Part shown: one piece after another, positions 15,562-24,967 of the stretch
How positions within the stretch are numbered: position 1 is the first letter of the stretch
Layout: the number at the start of each line of letters is the position of its first letter
Assembly (NCBI GenBank): GCA_964432825.1
Contig: CAYSOX010000007.1
Location: 1-64,000 of the forward strand
Direction: 5' to 3'
Source: UMGS1908 sp964432825
GTDB lineage: Bacteria; Bacillota; Clostridia; Christensenellales; UBA1242
DNA: 64,000 bases
Made by a program: the position numbers and the translations under genes
Notes under the pieces: generated by a model
What the model was told of the DNA's origin: nothing
The model's input: only the letters and a program-made list of their open reading frames with translations
The model's database searches: none

Positions 15562-15598
15562 AAAAAAATTACCTCGTGAATCTTTCACAAGGTAATTT
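15562..15598 (-). terminator. Terminator of the rpsO-pnp operon
   Basis: AAATTACCT-GTGA/TCAC-AGGTAATTT with one mismatch, followed on the minus strand by a run of seven T, 70 bases after the pnp stop. Confidence 0.8.
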
Positions 15599-15668
15599 AC
15601 ATTCTTTTAAATTTATTTAATTTTGTTGAGCCGTAAAGTTTTTAATTAATTTTTATATTTCGGATTTA

Positions 15669-17750
15669 TTAACCTAACTTTTCTACTAGTTTTAGGTCAA
15701 TTCGTCCCTTTTCATCAATTTTTAGCACATTTACTTTTACACGGTCACCAATTTTTACTACATCTTCAACTTTTTCAACCCTCTTTTCTGCAAGTTTTGA
15801 AATGTGAATCATTCCATCTACTCCGTGACGAATTTGCACAAATGCACCAATTGGAATTATGTTTACTACAGTGCCTTCATAAGTTTCACCAACAACAGGT
15901 TCGAAGCAAATATCTAAAATCATTGCCTTTGCCCTTTCTGCACTTTCCTCATCTGGAGTTGAAATCATAACCTTTCCTTCGTCAGTTATATCAATCTTTA
16001 CACCAGTTTCGTCAATAATTTTGTTGATAGTTTTTCCACCACTTCCAATAACCTCTCTAATTTTTTCTGGGTCAATATTGAATGCTATAATTTTTGGTGC
16101 ATACTTAGACAAGTTTTCACGAGGCTTGTCAATAGTTGCAAGCATCTTCTTCATAATTTCCAATCTACCAACGCGTGCTTGTTCAAGTGCTGTGGTTAAA
16201 ATGTTTTTATCAATACCCTTAATTTTAATATCCATTTGAATAGCGGTGATACCCTTTTCGGTACCGGTAACTTTAAAGTCCATATCACCATAGAAATCTT
16301 CTATACCTTGGATATCGGTTAAAACTGCAACTTGGTCATCCTGTTTGATAAGACCCATTGCGACACCGGCAACAGGTGCTTTAATTGGGACACCGGCATC
16401 CATAAGTGAAAGTGTGGATGCACAAGTGCTTGCCATTGACGAACTACCATTACTTGATAGAACCTCACTTACAAGTCTTAATGTGTATGGGAATTCATCC
16501 TCGCTTGGAATAACTGGTTCCAATGCTCTTTCGGCTAATGCTCCGTGGCCAATTTCTCTTCTGCCTGGGGCTTTAAGTTGACGAGCCTCACCAGTTGCGT
16601 ATGGAGGCATATTATATTGATGCATATACCTCTTTTCTTCTTCCAAATCTAACCCATCTAATTTTTGAACCTCACCTATTGAACCTAAAGTTAATGCATT
16701 CATAACTTGAGTTTGTCCTCTTGTAAATACTGCACTTCCGTGAACTCTTGGCAAAATTCCAACTTCACACCATATAGGCCTAATCTCGGTTAAAGTTCTT
16801 CCGTCTGGGCGAATATGTTTATTAAAAATCATATCTCTAACGATTTCTTTTTTAAGTTTATAAAGAGTATCGTTAACTTCACGATTTTTTTCTGGATAAA
16901 CTTCCTCAAAGTGCTTTACAACATCCGCTTCTACTGCATCAACAGCATTTTGGCGAGTTGCTTTGTCGGTTGTAGGGGTTAATGCCTCTTTTAATGCGTT
17001 GTATGAATACTCGCGAACCGTATTTTCAATTTCCTCCGGAACTGAATAGTATTCAATTTGTGCTTTTGGTTTGCCAATTTTTTGTACAATCTCTTCAATA
17101 AAAGCAATTTCTTGTTTAATATATTCATGTGCAAACATAATAGCATCAAGCATAGTTGCTTCACTCACTTCATTTGCACCTGCTTCTACCATCATAATAG
17201 CATCCTTTGTTCCAGATACTGTTAAATGCATATCGCTGATTTCTTGCTCTGCACTTGATGGGTTTAAAACAAATTTTCCATCAATCATACCCACAACTAC
17301 TGAGCCTGTAGGTCCTGCAAATGGAATATCTGAAATTGAAAGAGCAACAGATGAACCAATCATAGCAAGAACTTCTGTTGGAAATACATTGTCAACACTT
17401 AGTGGTGTTGCAACAACGGCTACATCATTATAAAAGCCCTTTGGGAATAATGGTCTTAGCGGTCTATCAATTAATCTTGATATTAAAATAGCCTTGTCGC
17501 TACCCCTACCCTCTCTCTTTTTAAAGCCACCAGGAATCTTACCTACTGAATACATTTTTTCTTCAAAATCTACGCCCAAAGGAAAGAAATCCATTCCTGC
17601 GCGTGGGGCTTTGCTCATGGTAACATTTACCATTACCGAACTTTCGCCAACACTTACAATACAACTACCGTTTGCAAGTCCAGCATACTTTCCACTTTCA
17701 ACAATGAGTTCTTTGCCGTCTAAGTTTAAAACGAAACGAAAATCGTCCAT
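15669..17750 (-). CDS. pnp: Polynucleotide phosphorylase
   Basis: Phosphorolytic 3'-to-5' exoribonuclease and part of the RNA degradation machinery. The 693-residue protein has the full family length: two RNase PH domains, the second with FTRGQTQVM and GSSSMAST, then a KH domain (IREVIGSGGKTIN, about 555-570) and an S1 domain (YEGTVVNIIPIGAFVQ, about 622 on). It follows rpsO, the order found in most bacteria, with an intervening hairpin that probably sets relative expression or serves as a processing site. Confidence 0.97.
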   Translation of the reverse strand: MDDFRFVLNLDGKELIVESGKYAGLANGSCIVSVGESSVMVNVTMSKAPRAGMDFFPLGVDFEEKMYSVGKIPGGFKKREGRGSDKAILISRLIDRPLRPLFPKGFYNDVAVVATPLSVDNVFPTEVLAMIGSSVALSISDIPFAGPTGSVVVGMIDGKFVLNPSSAEQEISDMHLTVSGTKDAIMMVEAGANEVSEATMLDAIMFAHEYIKQEIAFIEEIVQKIGKPKAQIEYYSVPEEIENTVREYSYNALKEALTPTTDKATRQNAVDAVEADVVKHFEEVYPEKNREVNDTLYKLKKEIVRDMIFNKHIRPDGRTLTEIRPIWCEVGILPRVHGSAVFTRGQTQVMNALTLGSIGEVQKLDGLDLEEEKRYMHQYNMPPYATGEARQLKAPGRREIGHGALAERALEPVIPSEDEFPYTLRLVSEVLSSNGSSSMASTCASTLSLMDAGVPIKAPVAGVAMGLIKQDDQVAVLTDIQGIEDFYGDMDFKVTGTEKGITAIQMDIKIKGIDKNILTTALEQARVGRLEIMKKMLATIDKPRENLSKYAPKIIAFNIDPEKIREVIGSGGKTINKIIDETGVKIDITDEGKVMISTPDEESAERAKAMILDICFEPVVGETYEGTVVNIIPIGAFVQIRHGVDGMIHISKLAEKRVEKVEDVVKIGDRVKVNVLKIDEKGRIDLKLVEKLG

Positions 17751-17787
17751 AAAATTTTCTCCTTTTATTAATTTAATTTATTTACTT

Positions 17788-17817
17788 CAAAAAAGGCGAA
17801 CGGAAAAACCGTCCACC
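17788..17817 (-). terminator. Hairpin between rpsO and pnp
   Basis: GGTGGACGG/CCGTTCGCC (two G-T pairs) with a five-T loop and a following T-run. It is likely a partial terminator, letting rpsO exceed pnp. Confidence 0.65.
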
Positions 17818-17830
17818 CCTTCAAAAATAA

Positions 17831-18094
17831 TTACTTTCTGATTTCAAGTCTTTCAATCAATGCACGATAACCTTCAAGATTTGTTGATTTGTAATAATCA
17901 AGCAAGCCTCTTCTTTTACCTACCAATTGTAACAATCCTCTTCTTGAGTGGTTGTCTTTTGGATGGGTCTTAAGGTGTTCGGTTAAGTGATTGATTCTTT
18001 CAGTTAAAAGTGCGATTTGAACTTCTGGAGAACCTGTATCTCCTTCTTTTCTTTGATAATCAGCAATAATCTTGTTCTTAACTTCTTTTTCCAT
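17831..18094 (-). CDS. rpsO: Ribosomal protein S15
   Basis: Small-subunit protein that binds the central domain of 16S rRNA. The 87-residue product has the family signature (GDTGSPEVQIALLTERIN, then HSRRGLL and LVGKRR). The ATG at 18094 is chosen because AAGGAG lies seven bases upstream; the longer frame from 18130 would add 12 residues not typical of S15. The 85-base leader between the promoter and ATG contains GC-rich segments near 18130-18160 that might bind S15 for autoregulation, which I infer only from what is known of S15 in other bacteria. Confidence 0.96.
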   Translation of the reverse strand: MEKEVKNKIIADYQRKEGDTGSPEVQIALLTERINHLTEHLKTHPKDNHSRRGLLQLVGKRRGLLDYYKSTNLEGYRALIERLEIRK

Positions 18095-18178
18095 TGTTTT
18101 ACTCCTTATATAATTTTCACTAAAATCCAAGTAGCCGTCAGAGTAACCTCGCGAAACTTAGACTAAAGTACATTTAAT

Positions 18179-18207
18179 ATAATAACATAATATTTCTAAT
18201 TTGTAAA
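18179..18207 (-). promoter_or_regulatory. Promoter of rpsO-pnp
   Basis: TTTACA and TATTAT separated by 17 bases on the minus strand, about 85 bases before the rpsO ATG. Confidence 0.6.
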
Positions 18208-18225
18208 GAGTTTTAATAAACTTTT

Positions 18226-20370
18226 TTATTTTCTAAACACATTTTTTACTCCGCTAATTTGCGAGAGTTTATTAATTATATCGGTTATTTGGGAATTGTC
18301 TTTAATTGTTACAGTTAAGGTTATTGTTGCAATTGAGTTTGTTGCTTTTGCATTAACCGCGGTAAGCGACACATTTTTCATTGAACCTAATTCCCCAGTA
18401 ACTTTGGCTAGTAAATTTGGTGAATCGAGTGCCTTAATTTGAAGTATTGCAGAATACCATTTTGTTTCATAATCTCGCCACATTACCTTTACAAGGCGGT
18501 CACCATTTGAATGTAAGGCTCTAATATTTGAACAATCCGCCCTATGAACAACAATTCCCTTCCCTATGGATACAAATCCTAAAATATTGTCTGGAGGAAT
18601 TGGATTGCAACAACCTGCAAGTCTAATTGGAAGCCCTTCCACACCTTTTACAGTAACACCGCAATCGGATGTGGCTTTGATTTTACCTAACCCGTTTGTT
18701 TCTTTGTATTTTTTGCGTTCTTGTGATTTAATTTCACTAATTAATTGGTTAACAATATGGGTTGCAGTGACCCCTGCATAACCGACTGCAGCACAAACAT
18801 CGTCAAAAGATAAAAAGTTATGGAATTGCATAATTTTTTGAACTATCGACTCGTCTTTTGTAAGTTCTTGAAGCGTTGTACCCTTTCGCTTCGCCTCTAA
18901 TTCTAGCATTTCACGACCAATTTTAACATTGTCCTCTTTTGTCTCTTTTTTAAAGAATGTTCGTATTTTGTTTCTAGCCGATGAGGTTTGTGCAATTTTT
19001 AGCCAGTCTCTGCTAGGCCCTTTACTATTTTGGGAGGTTACAATTTCTACAGTGTCACCTGTGGTTAGTTTGTATGAAAGCGGAACCATTTTTCCATTAA
19101 CCTTCGCACCAACACAAGTGTTTCCAATATCGGTATGCAAAGCATATGCAAAATCAATAGGGGTTGACTTTTCGGTTAATTCTATAACTTTATTTTTTGG
19201 CGTAAATACAAATATATCATTTGCGTAAAAGTCCGATTTTGCAATACTTAAGAAAGTTGTTGTATCCAATGTTTCGGCATTTTCTTCAATCATTTGACGA
19301 AGAAAGGTTAACTTTTTGTCCAAATCGGTCACCTTGCTGGTTTTTGCTTTATACATCCAATGGGCTGCAATACCATATTCACAAACCTTATGCATTTCAT
19401 AAGTTCTTATTTGAACTTCAAAAGGAAGCCCAGACTCAGTCAAAAGTGTGGTATGCAAGGACTGATATCCGTTTGGCTTAGGTGCAGCGATATAATCCTT
19501 AATACGCCCCGGAACAGGTTTCCAACGGTTATGAACCTCACCCAATAGCACATAACAATCCTTAATATCATTTACCAAAATCCTAAGTGCTAGGATATCA
19601 TAAATTTGCTCAATTCCTTTTGATAATTGTTTTTTGTATATACTATATTTTCGCTTAAACCTACTCTTTACTTCGCCTTTAATATGCAAATCTTTTAAAA
19701 CATCTTTTAGTTCTTCACCTATTGTATCTAAGTCCTTTTGATGTTTTGCAAACACCTTTTCTAAAAGTCCAGATATTCTCTCGTGTTCTTCAGGATATAA
19801 ATATTTAAAAACTAAATCTTCTAACTCACCCTTGATGGTGCTAAGACCTAATCTTTCCGCTATCGGAATATATATGTCACGGGTGTCCATAGATTTTCTA
19901 ATTTGATGTTCTTTAGATACGCTGTCCAATGTCCGCATATTATGTAAACGGTCGGCAAGTTTGATAAATATAACTCGAATATCCTTTGCCATTGCAAGAA
20001 ACATTTTACGTAGGGATTCATCATTTTCGTTTGCACTGCTTTTATATCTTAATGTTTTAACACGGCTTACTCCATTTACTAGTTCAGACACTTCTTCGCC
20101 AAAAAGAACTTTAAGTTCTTCTGGAGTCACACCAGAATCTTCAACCACATCGTGCAAAAGTGCAGCACTGATAGCCCTTGCATCCAAACCGTATTGCAAT
20201 AAAATGTCTGCTACTGCGATTGGATGAATTATATAAGGCTCGCCGGTATCCCTTTTTTGGTCTTTATGTTTTTCTATAGCAAAATCTAAAGCCCTCAAAA
20301 TTAACTCTTCATCTTTGGCTTTAAACCTTTTATGAATTTCAAATTTAAAAACTTCTACTTCATTTATCAT
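18226..20370 (-). CDS. relA: Bifunctional (p)ppGpp synthetase/hydrolase
   Basis: Makes and degrades the stringent-response alarmone. The 714-residue RelA/SpoT homologue has an HD hydrolase domain (HPIAVADILL, LLHDVVED at about 73-80), a synthetase domain with PKPNGYQSLHTT, a TGS domain (IFVFTPKNKVIEL, about 385-440), a zinc-finger/helical region (CCNPIPPDNILGF) and a C-terminal ACT domain. The intact HD motif suggests hydrolase activity is retained. It follows recJ closely (12-base gap) in one minus-strand operon. Confidence 0.95.
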   Translation of the reverse strand: MINEVEVFKFEIHKRFKAKDEELILRALDFAIEKHKDQKRDTGEPYIIHPIAVADILLQYGLDARAISAALLHDVVEDSGVTPEELKVLFGEEVSELVNGVSRVKTLRYKSSANENDESLRKMFLAMAKDIRVIFIKLADRLHNMRTLDSVSKEHQIRKSMDTRDIYIPIAERLGLSTIKGELEDLVFKYLYPEEHERISGLLEKVFAKHQKDLDTIGEELKDVLKDLHIKGEVKSRFKRKYSIYKKQLSKGIEQIYDILALRILVNDIKDCYVLLGEVHNRWKPVPGRIKDYIAAPKPNGYQSLHTTLLTESGLPFEVQIRTYEMHKVCEYGIAAHWMYKAKTSKVTDLDKKLTFLRQMIEENAETLDTTTFLSIAKSDFYANDIFVFTPKNKVIELTEKSTPIDFAYALHTDIGNTCVGAKVNGKMVPLSYKLTTGDTVEIVTSQNSKGPSRDWLKIAQTSSARNKIRTFFKKETKEDNVKIGREMLELEAKRKGTTLQELTKDESIVQKIMQFHNFLSFDDVCAAVGYAGVTATHIVNQLISEIKSQERKKYKETNGLGKIKATSDCGVTVKGVEGLPIRLAGCCNPIPPDNILGFVSIGKGIVVHRADCSNIRALHSNGDRLVKVMWRDYETKWYSAILQIKALDSPNLLAKVTGELGSMKNVSLTAVNAKATNSIATITLTVTIKDNSQITDIINKLSQISGVKNVFRK

Positions 20371-20382
20371 TAAATTTTCCTC

Positions 20383-22644
20383 CTACAAAAAATTGAAAAA
20401 CTTAGATGATTGCAAGTTTGTTTTTCCTTTTTTAGCGACCGTCAAAAGTTCTATTATATCACTTCGCCTATATCCTATGAAGCCAAGTTCTGCACACACA
20501 AAAATTGTAAATGCTAATTGCGTTAAACTTATGTCCTCGTAATTTGCTTTTATTTTCTTGGCAATTTCAATTATATCATTACCAGAATTTGGAACCCGTT
20601 GCATTACCAACTTATAATATTTTGCAAAAGTCTCTCTTGATTTATCGACCTCAATTTTGCAACACTTGTTGTAAATAAAAGTGTTTGCCTTAATTTCACC
20701 AAATTGTGAATCACCCAAATTTGAATCCGCGAAAATAATGTTTTTATATTGGATATAATTTGTATAATTAATACAAGATGTTGGGTTGTACAATACCATA
20801 CTTCTACCATTGTTTATTGGAATTGTGGATAGTTTAAGGTTGTATTTTTTTGATAATTCTTCAGCCTTTTTAAAGTCTTCAGTTACAACTAAAGTTCCGC
20901 TTTTATAGTTTAAGTATTTTTCTACTTCGGTTAATGAATCAAACTTTTTAATATAATTACACTCTCCCGAAATTATACTATTAAAAACCATTTCCATTTT
21001 TTTAACATTTATTTCTTCGCTTTTGTTTGCAATTTCTATAGGGTCAACGGCTATATCAACCAAAGTTGCCTTTGCTTTTGTGCATTTAAAATATGTGTCT
21101 ACTTCTAAATTTAAATATATCTTTTTAGTGGTATTCATTTCAAAGATAGATTTGTATTTTTCACCATAAAAAGCAATAATTTCTTTCTTTTTAGGGGTAA
21201 CAATTCTAAAATGGCGAAAACTTTTCATAGGCTCAATTTTTGCATTTTGAGTTTTTAATAAAAGTGTAGGCTTTGGATTACAGAAACCAAAAGGCTCTAG
21301 CGTTGCGATTGCTTGTGCAAAATTTAAATTTAAATCTTGTTCGGTAATTTCTTCATCATAGTTTATTTCGGTGGCAACCTCTAATTTGTCATATATTTCT
21401 TTAATGTCTGATTGAATTTGCTTTTTAAAGTTGTCGTAATTTTCAGGCGAAATTGTAAGCCCGCCCGCTAAACTATGCCCGCCGACATCAATTAAATCTG
21501 CACGATATTTATCCAATAGTTCAAACACATTTATACCCTCAATACTTCTGATTGAGGCTTTAAAATTGCCACTTTCGTCAAGCGTGAATACAAAAACCGG
21601 GCGATTGTATTGCCCGCATAGTTTGGACGCTATAATACCAATAAGTCCTAAATTTATGTTGTCACTCTTCACAAAAATCGCAGGTTCAGAATTTAAATCT
21701 ATGCCAACCAATTGTTTGTTTATTTCTTCTTGAATTTCTTGTGACTGGCGAAGTCTTTCATTGTTATCCGCTTCAATTGATGCGTATTTTTCAGCAATTT
21801 CATCCGCATTTTCGCTTATCAAAAACTCAAACCCTTTAAATGCGCTATCCATTCTTCCCGATGCATTAAGCCGTGGAACCAACTTAAAGGCAATATCGGT
21901 GCTATCAATTTTTGCCATTTTGATATGCTTTTTGAAAAAATCAATAGATGGCCTAGGGGAATCGCCATTGATTTTATCTAGTCCAAATTTGGTTAAAATT
22001 CGATTTTCATCTATAAGCGGAACAATATCACCAATTGTGGAAATTGCACAAATGTCGATATATTTTAGTGCCTCTTCAAGCCCGCCTAAATATTGTATAA
22101 CTTTAAACACGACACCTGCACCACACAATCCATTGAATGGGTATTTTTGACCGCTACATTTTGGGTCTACAATAATGCAATCGGGCAAAACTTCAGGAGG
22201 CTCGTGGTGGTCAGTTACAATAACATCTATACCACAGTCCTTTAGCATTTCTACTTCATTTTTAGCGGAAATTCCAGTATCCACCGTAATTACCAAATCC
22301 GGAAAATAGGTGCTTGCAATATATTCTACAGTTTCTTCGCTTAAACCATAACCATCGGTATGCCGATTCGGAATAAAAGCAATAGGCTCTATGCCTTTAG
22401 TTTTTAGAAATAAAAAAAGCATACTGACAGAACAAATTCCGTCAGCATCATAATCACCATAAATTAATACAGTTTGTTTTTCTTCAATCGCTTGCAAAAT
22501 GCGATTACCGGCTTCGCTCATTCCATTTAACAACTTAGGGTCGTGAAGCCCTGATAAAGAAGGATTGAGAAAATTTTGGATTTCTTCTTCCGTTGAAACC
22601 CCTCGTTTCCTCAATATGTTTTTAACCTTCTCTTCATATAGCAT
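20383..22644 (-). CDS. recJ: Single-stranded-DNA exonuclease RecJ
   Basis: Degrades single-stranded DNA 5'-to-3' in recombination and mismatch repair. The 753-residue protein carries the DHH-family motifs: DYDADGICS (about 60-68), a TVDTG site, VTDHHEPP, and the DHHA1 motif GGHSLAGG at about 390. The nuclease part is followed by an OB-like domain and a divergent C-terminal region of about 190 residues; long forms are common in Bacillota. It sits between secF and relA in the same operon, the order seen in many Clostridia. Confidence 0.93.
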   Translation of the reverse strand: MLYEEKVKNILRKRGVSTEEEIQNFLNPSLSGLHDPKLLNGMSEAGNRILQAIEEKQTVLIYGDYDADGICSVSMLFLFLKTKGIEPIAFIPNRHTDGYGLSEETVEYIASTYFPDLVITVDTGISAKNEVEMLKDCGIDVIVTDHHEPPEVLPDCIIVDPKCSGQKYPFNGLCGAGVVFKVIQYLGGLEEALKYIDICAISTIGDIVPLIDENRILTKFGLDKINGDSPRPSIDFFKKHIKMAKIDSTDIAFKLVPRLNASGRMDSAFKGFEFLISENADEIAEKYASIEADNNERLRQSQEIQEEINKQLVGIDLNSEPAIFVKSDNINLGLIGIIASKLCGQYNRPVFVFTLDESGNFKASIRSIEGINVFELLDKYRADLIDVGGHSLAGGLTISPENYDNFKKQIQSDIKEIYDKLEVATEINYDEEITEQDLNLNFAQAIATLEPFGFCNPKPTLLLKTQNAKIEPMKSFRHFRIVTPKKKEIIAFYGEKYKSIFEMNTTKKIYLNLEVDTYFKCTKAKATLVDIAVDPIEIANKSEEINVKKMEMVFNSIISGECNYIKKFDSLTEVEKYLNYKSGTLVVTEDFKKAEELSKKYNLKLSTIPINNGRSMVLYNPTSCINYTNYIQYKNIIFADSNLGDSQFGEIKANTFIYNKCCKIEVDKSRETFAKYYKLVMQRVPNSGNDIIEIAKKIKANYEDISLTQLAFTIFVCAELGFIGYRRSDIIELLTVAKKGKTNLQSSKFFNFL

Positions 22645-22668
22645 AATGTATTTTATTTACCTTTTCCT

Positions 22669-23589
22669 TTATTTTGTTTTGATTATTTTAGGTGCAACCT
22701 TTTCATCTTCTTTTATTGTGAAATAGAAGGCTCCACTTAAAAATACCGAACTCCAGCAACCAGCAAATGCACTAATTATACCTGCAAGTCCAAATTGTAC
22801 TAATGTTGCATTGAATGTAAACATAAATGCAATGCAAGTTAGAACTAGTAATGAAACTGGAACCAAAATTGTCCATAATGATGAATTAATTGACTTTACA
22901 TATAAATTAACTAATTTTTCTTTCTCGCCATGAACACTTGCCTTGTTCATAAAACTGGTTGAAGTATAATATATAAACGCAACCACTCCAAGAATTGCAC
23001 AAGCCGAAAGTACCCCTATGCTTGCAACACTTATTTGGGTTCGAGTTACTGCAAAAAGTGACAATCCTAAAAGAATAGTTCCTGCAAATGCTATCATCAA
23101 TGCAAAGCCATAAATGTAATTTCTTCTAAGCAATCCATACACAAATAGTCCTACAAGTGCTATTGCGAATGGTAAAATCAACCAAACTAAATTTTTTGTG
23201 AAGTATGTTTTTGATAATTTATTTACTGAAATGTGGTCGGCAACAACTTCACCATCAAACATTTCTACTAAAGTTTGTTTTACTGTAGCAATATCGGTTG
23301 AGTTTGATTTAAACTCAACACTAAGGGTGTATAAATATTCCTTTTCACCATTGGTTGAATGGGTAACTTCCCCATCATTTTTTTCAATAACTTCAGAAAT
23401 ATTTTTGATGTAACTATCGGTTCTATTTGCATCAATATAATCAATGCAAACTTCGTATTGGTCACCAAATTGATAAGATTTATTAAAACCAAACACACAA
23501 ACAAAAATTACACCTAGTGCCAAAATTGTAGCACTGAATAGCAACATAAATTTTAACAATGTTTTTGGAGAACTAAACAATTTATTCAT
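22669..23589 (-). CDS. secF: Protein translocase subunit SecF
   Basis: Membrane partner of SecD that uses the proton gradient to help secretion through SecYEG. The 306 residues show an N-terminal helix, a periplasmic-type loop (about 45-130) and five further helices. The family's conserved helical region is diverged: GILSACAILGVVAFIYYTS replaces the common GYSLNDTVVVFDR-like stretch. It overlaps the end of secD by eight bases, implying translational coupling. The call rests on topology plus the neighbouring secD. Confidence 0.85.
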   Translation of the reverse strand: MNKLFSSPKTLLKFMLLFSATILALGVIFVCVFGFNKSYQFGDQYEVCIDYIDANRTDSYIKNISEVIEKNDGEVTHSTNGEKEYLYTLSVEFKSNSTDIATVKQTLVEMFDGEVVADHISVNKLSKTYFTKNLVWLILPFAIALVGLFVYGLLRRNYIYGFALMIAFAGTILLGLSLFAVTRTQISVASIGVLSACAILGVVAFIYYTSTSFMNKASVHGEKEKLVNLYVKSINSSLWTILVPVSLLVLTCIAFMFTFNATLVQFGLAGIISAFAGCWSSVFLSGAFYFTIKEDEKVAPKIIKTK

Positions 23590-24889
23590 TTACAGTTTCC
23601 TCCCTTTGTGGTAATGCATAAATTTGAGGTTTCTTTTCACCAAATGCAAAACTTAATTGTATTAAATATCTTGCAAGAAGAATATTTACCAATGCGGTTA
23701 TAACTGATGATAAAGCAAAAATTGTTCCAATAACAGTAATTTCTAGTTGTCCTAAACATGCAAAAGATAATCCCGCAATGAACATTATTGCACATACATC
23801 AAGTTCTACCCATCTAAATTTATTAAATGAATCCTCAATTGATGTAACTAAAGATTTACCTAAACTGTATTCGGTTTTAAACTGGCTAAGTTGTGCAATA
23901 GTTAAAGCGAATTGAATGATTTGAACAATACCTATTGTTATAACTCCGGCAACACCAACCGATGCCCAAGGCATTAATTGTATTGAGAACAACAAAACAT
24001 AGTCACCTAAAAGAATACTTAGCGAGAACAATAATCCTGCAACCCTAAACTTTATAATGGTGAATACTGCAAGTATTACTAAAATTGCTAAAACGGAAAT
24101 GAATGCAACAAGATTTGCTGTGCTGTTTGCATTTGTATAAACAATTTCAATATCTTCAGAGTCCAAATTGATAGGAATTAACCCACATCTAAAGGCTTCA
24201 TAATAATAATTTGCAGAATCTAGCGAATCTTGTAACCAGAAAGTAAAAGAAGTTTGTTCGCTGGTAACATCTACCGAATTGTAATTTGAACTTGGGAAAG
24301 CCTCACCATCAATAAACATATAGCAAGTTTGCCCTGCCATTTGCATAAACTTATCTTTACCGCTCTTTGTAAATTCTACGGTGATGCCATATTGACCTTT
24401 GTAGTTTGTAGTTGAAACTGATTTCATTTCTGTCCAACCATCAATAACTATTAAATCTTGATGTTCGTCATCTTTTACAACGGTGGCACTTTTATTGTTT
24501 CTAAACTCTAAACGCCCACCTGCAAGTGTTGTGAAAAATGTTTCAAGTTCGCTTGCTGTTGACTGTTCTAAAGGTTTAGCAACTTCAACTTTAAGTTGGG
24601 AATTGCCAAATTTTGAAACATTGACGGTATTTGCTCCATATTTTTCTTCAAGAAGGTCACCAATCATTTTGATAGACTTATCTAAATTGGTTGCCTCACT
24701 CTCAGTAAAATTGTATATTGCACTAATGCTGTCACCGATTTCGCTGGTTTTACGAATAGCACCGAATGATGACAAAAAGTCCTTTGCGCCAAATTGCATT
24801 GGTACAAAAGTAAAAATTGTAAATACCGCAAATACTAGTGCGAAAATGCAGTAAAGAACAATAGTTTTTGTTTTGCTAAAATTTTCCAT
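23582..24889 (-). CDS. secD: Protein translocase subunit SecD
   Basis: Works with SecF late in protein export. The 435-residue form has an N-terminal helix, a P1-type extracellular domain (GGRLEFRN, and a stretch ending MAGQTCYMFIDG), and five C-terminal helices with the family's VGVAGVITIGIVQI region. It is at the short end for SecD. The first gene after recA, with its own promoter at 24922-24950, so secD-secF-recJ-relA may form a separate transcript. Confidence 0.87.
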   Translation of the reverse strand: MENFSKTKTIVLYCIFALVFAVFTIFTFVPMQFGAKDFLSSFGAIRKTSEIGDSISAIYNFTESEATNLDKSIKMIGDLLEEKYGANTVNVSKFGNSQLKVEVAKPLEQSTASELETFFTTLAGGRLEFRNNKSATVVKDDEHQDLIVIDGWTEMKSVSTTNYKGQYGITVEFTKSGKDKFMQMAGQTCYMFIDGEAFPSSNYNSVDVTSEQTSFTFWLQDSLDSANYYYEAFRCGLIPINLDSEDIEIVYTNANSTANLVAFISVLAILVILAVFTIIKFRVAGLLFSLSILLGDYVLLFSIQLMPWASVGVAGVITIGIVQIIQFALTIAQLSQFKTEYSLGKSLVTSIEDSFNKFRWVELDVCAIMFIAGLSFACLGQLEITVIGTIFALSSVITALVNILLARYLIQLSFAFGEKKPQIYALPQREETVNE

Positions 24890-24921
24890 TTTGCCCTACC
24901 TTAAATTAATCTTACCTTATA

Positions 24922-24950
24922 ATTATAATCATTTATTGACCGTGGGTCAA
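24922..24950 (-). promoter_or_regulatory. Promoter of secD with overlapping inverted repeat
   Basis: TTGACC and TATAAT are 17 bases apart on the minus strand. The -35 box is one half of a perfect inverted repeat TTGACC-CAC-GGTCAA, which may be an operator or a short recA terminator stem. Confidence 0.55.
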
Positions 24951-24967
24951 GCATTTAAGCGACCTTT

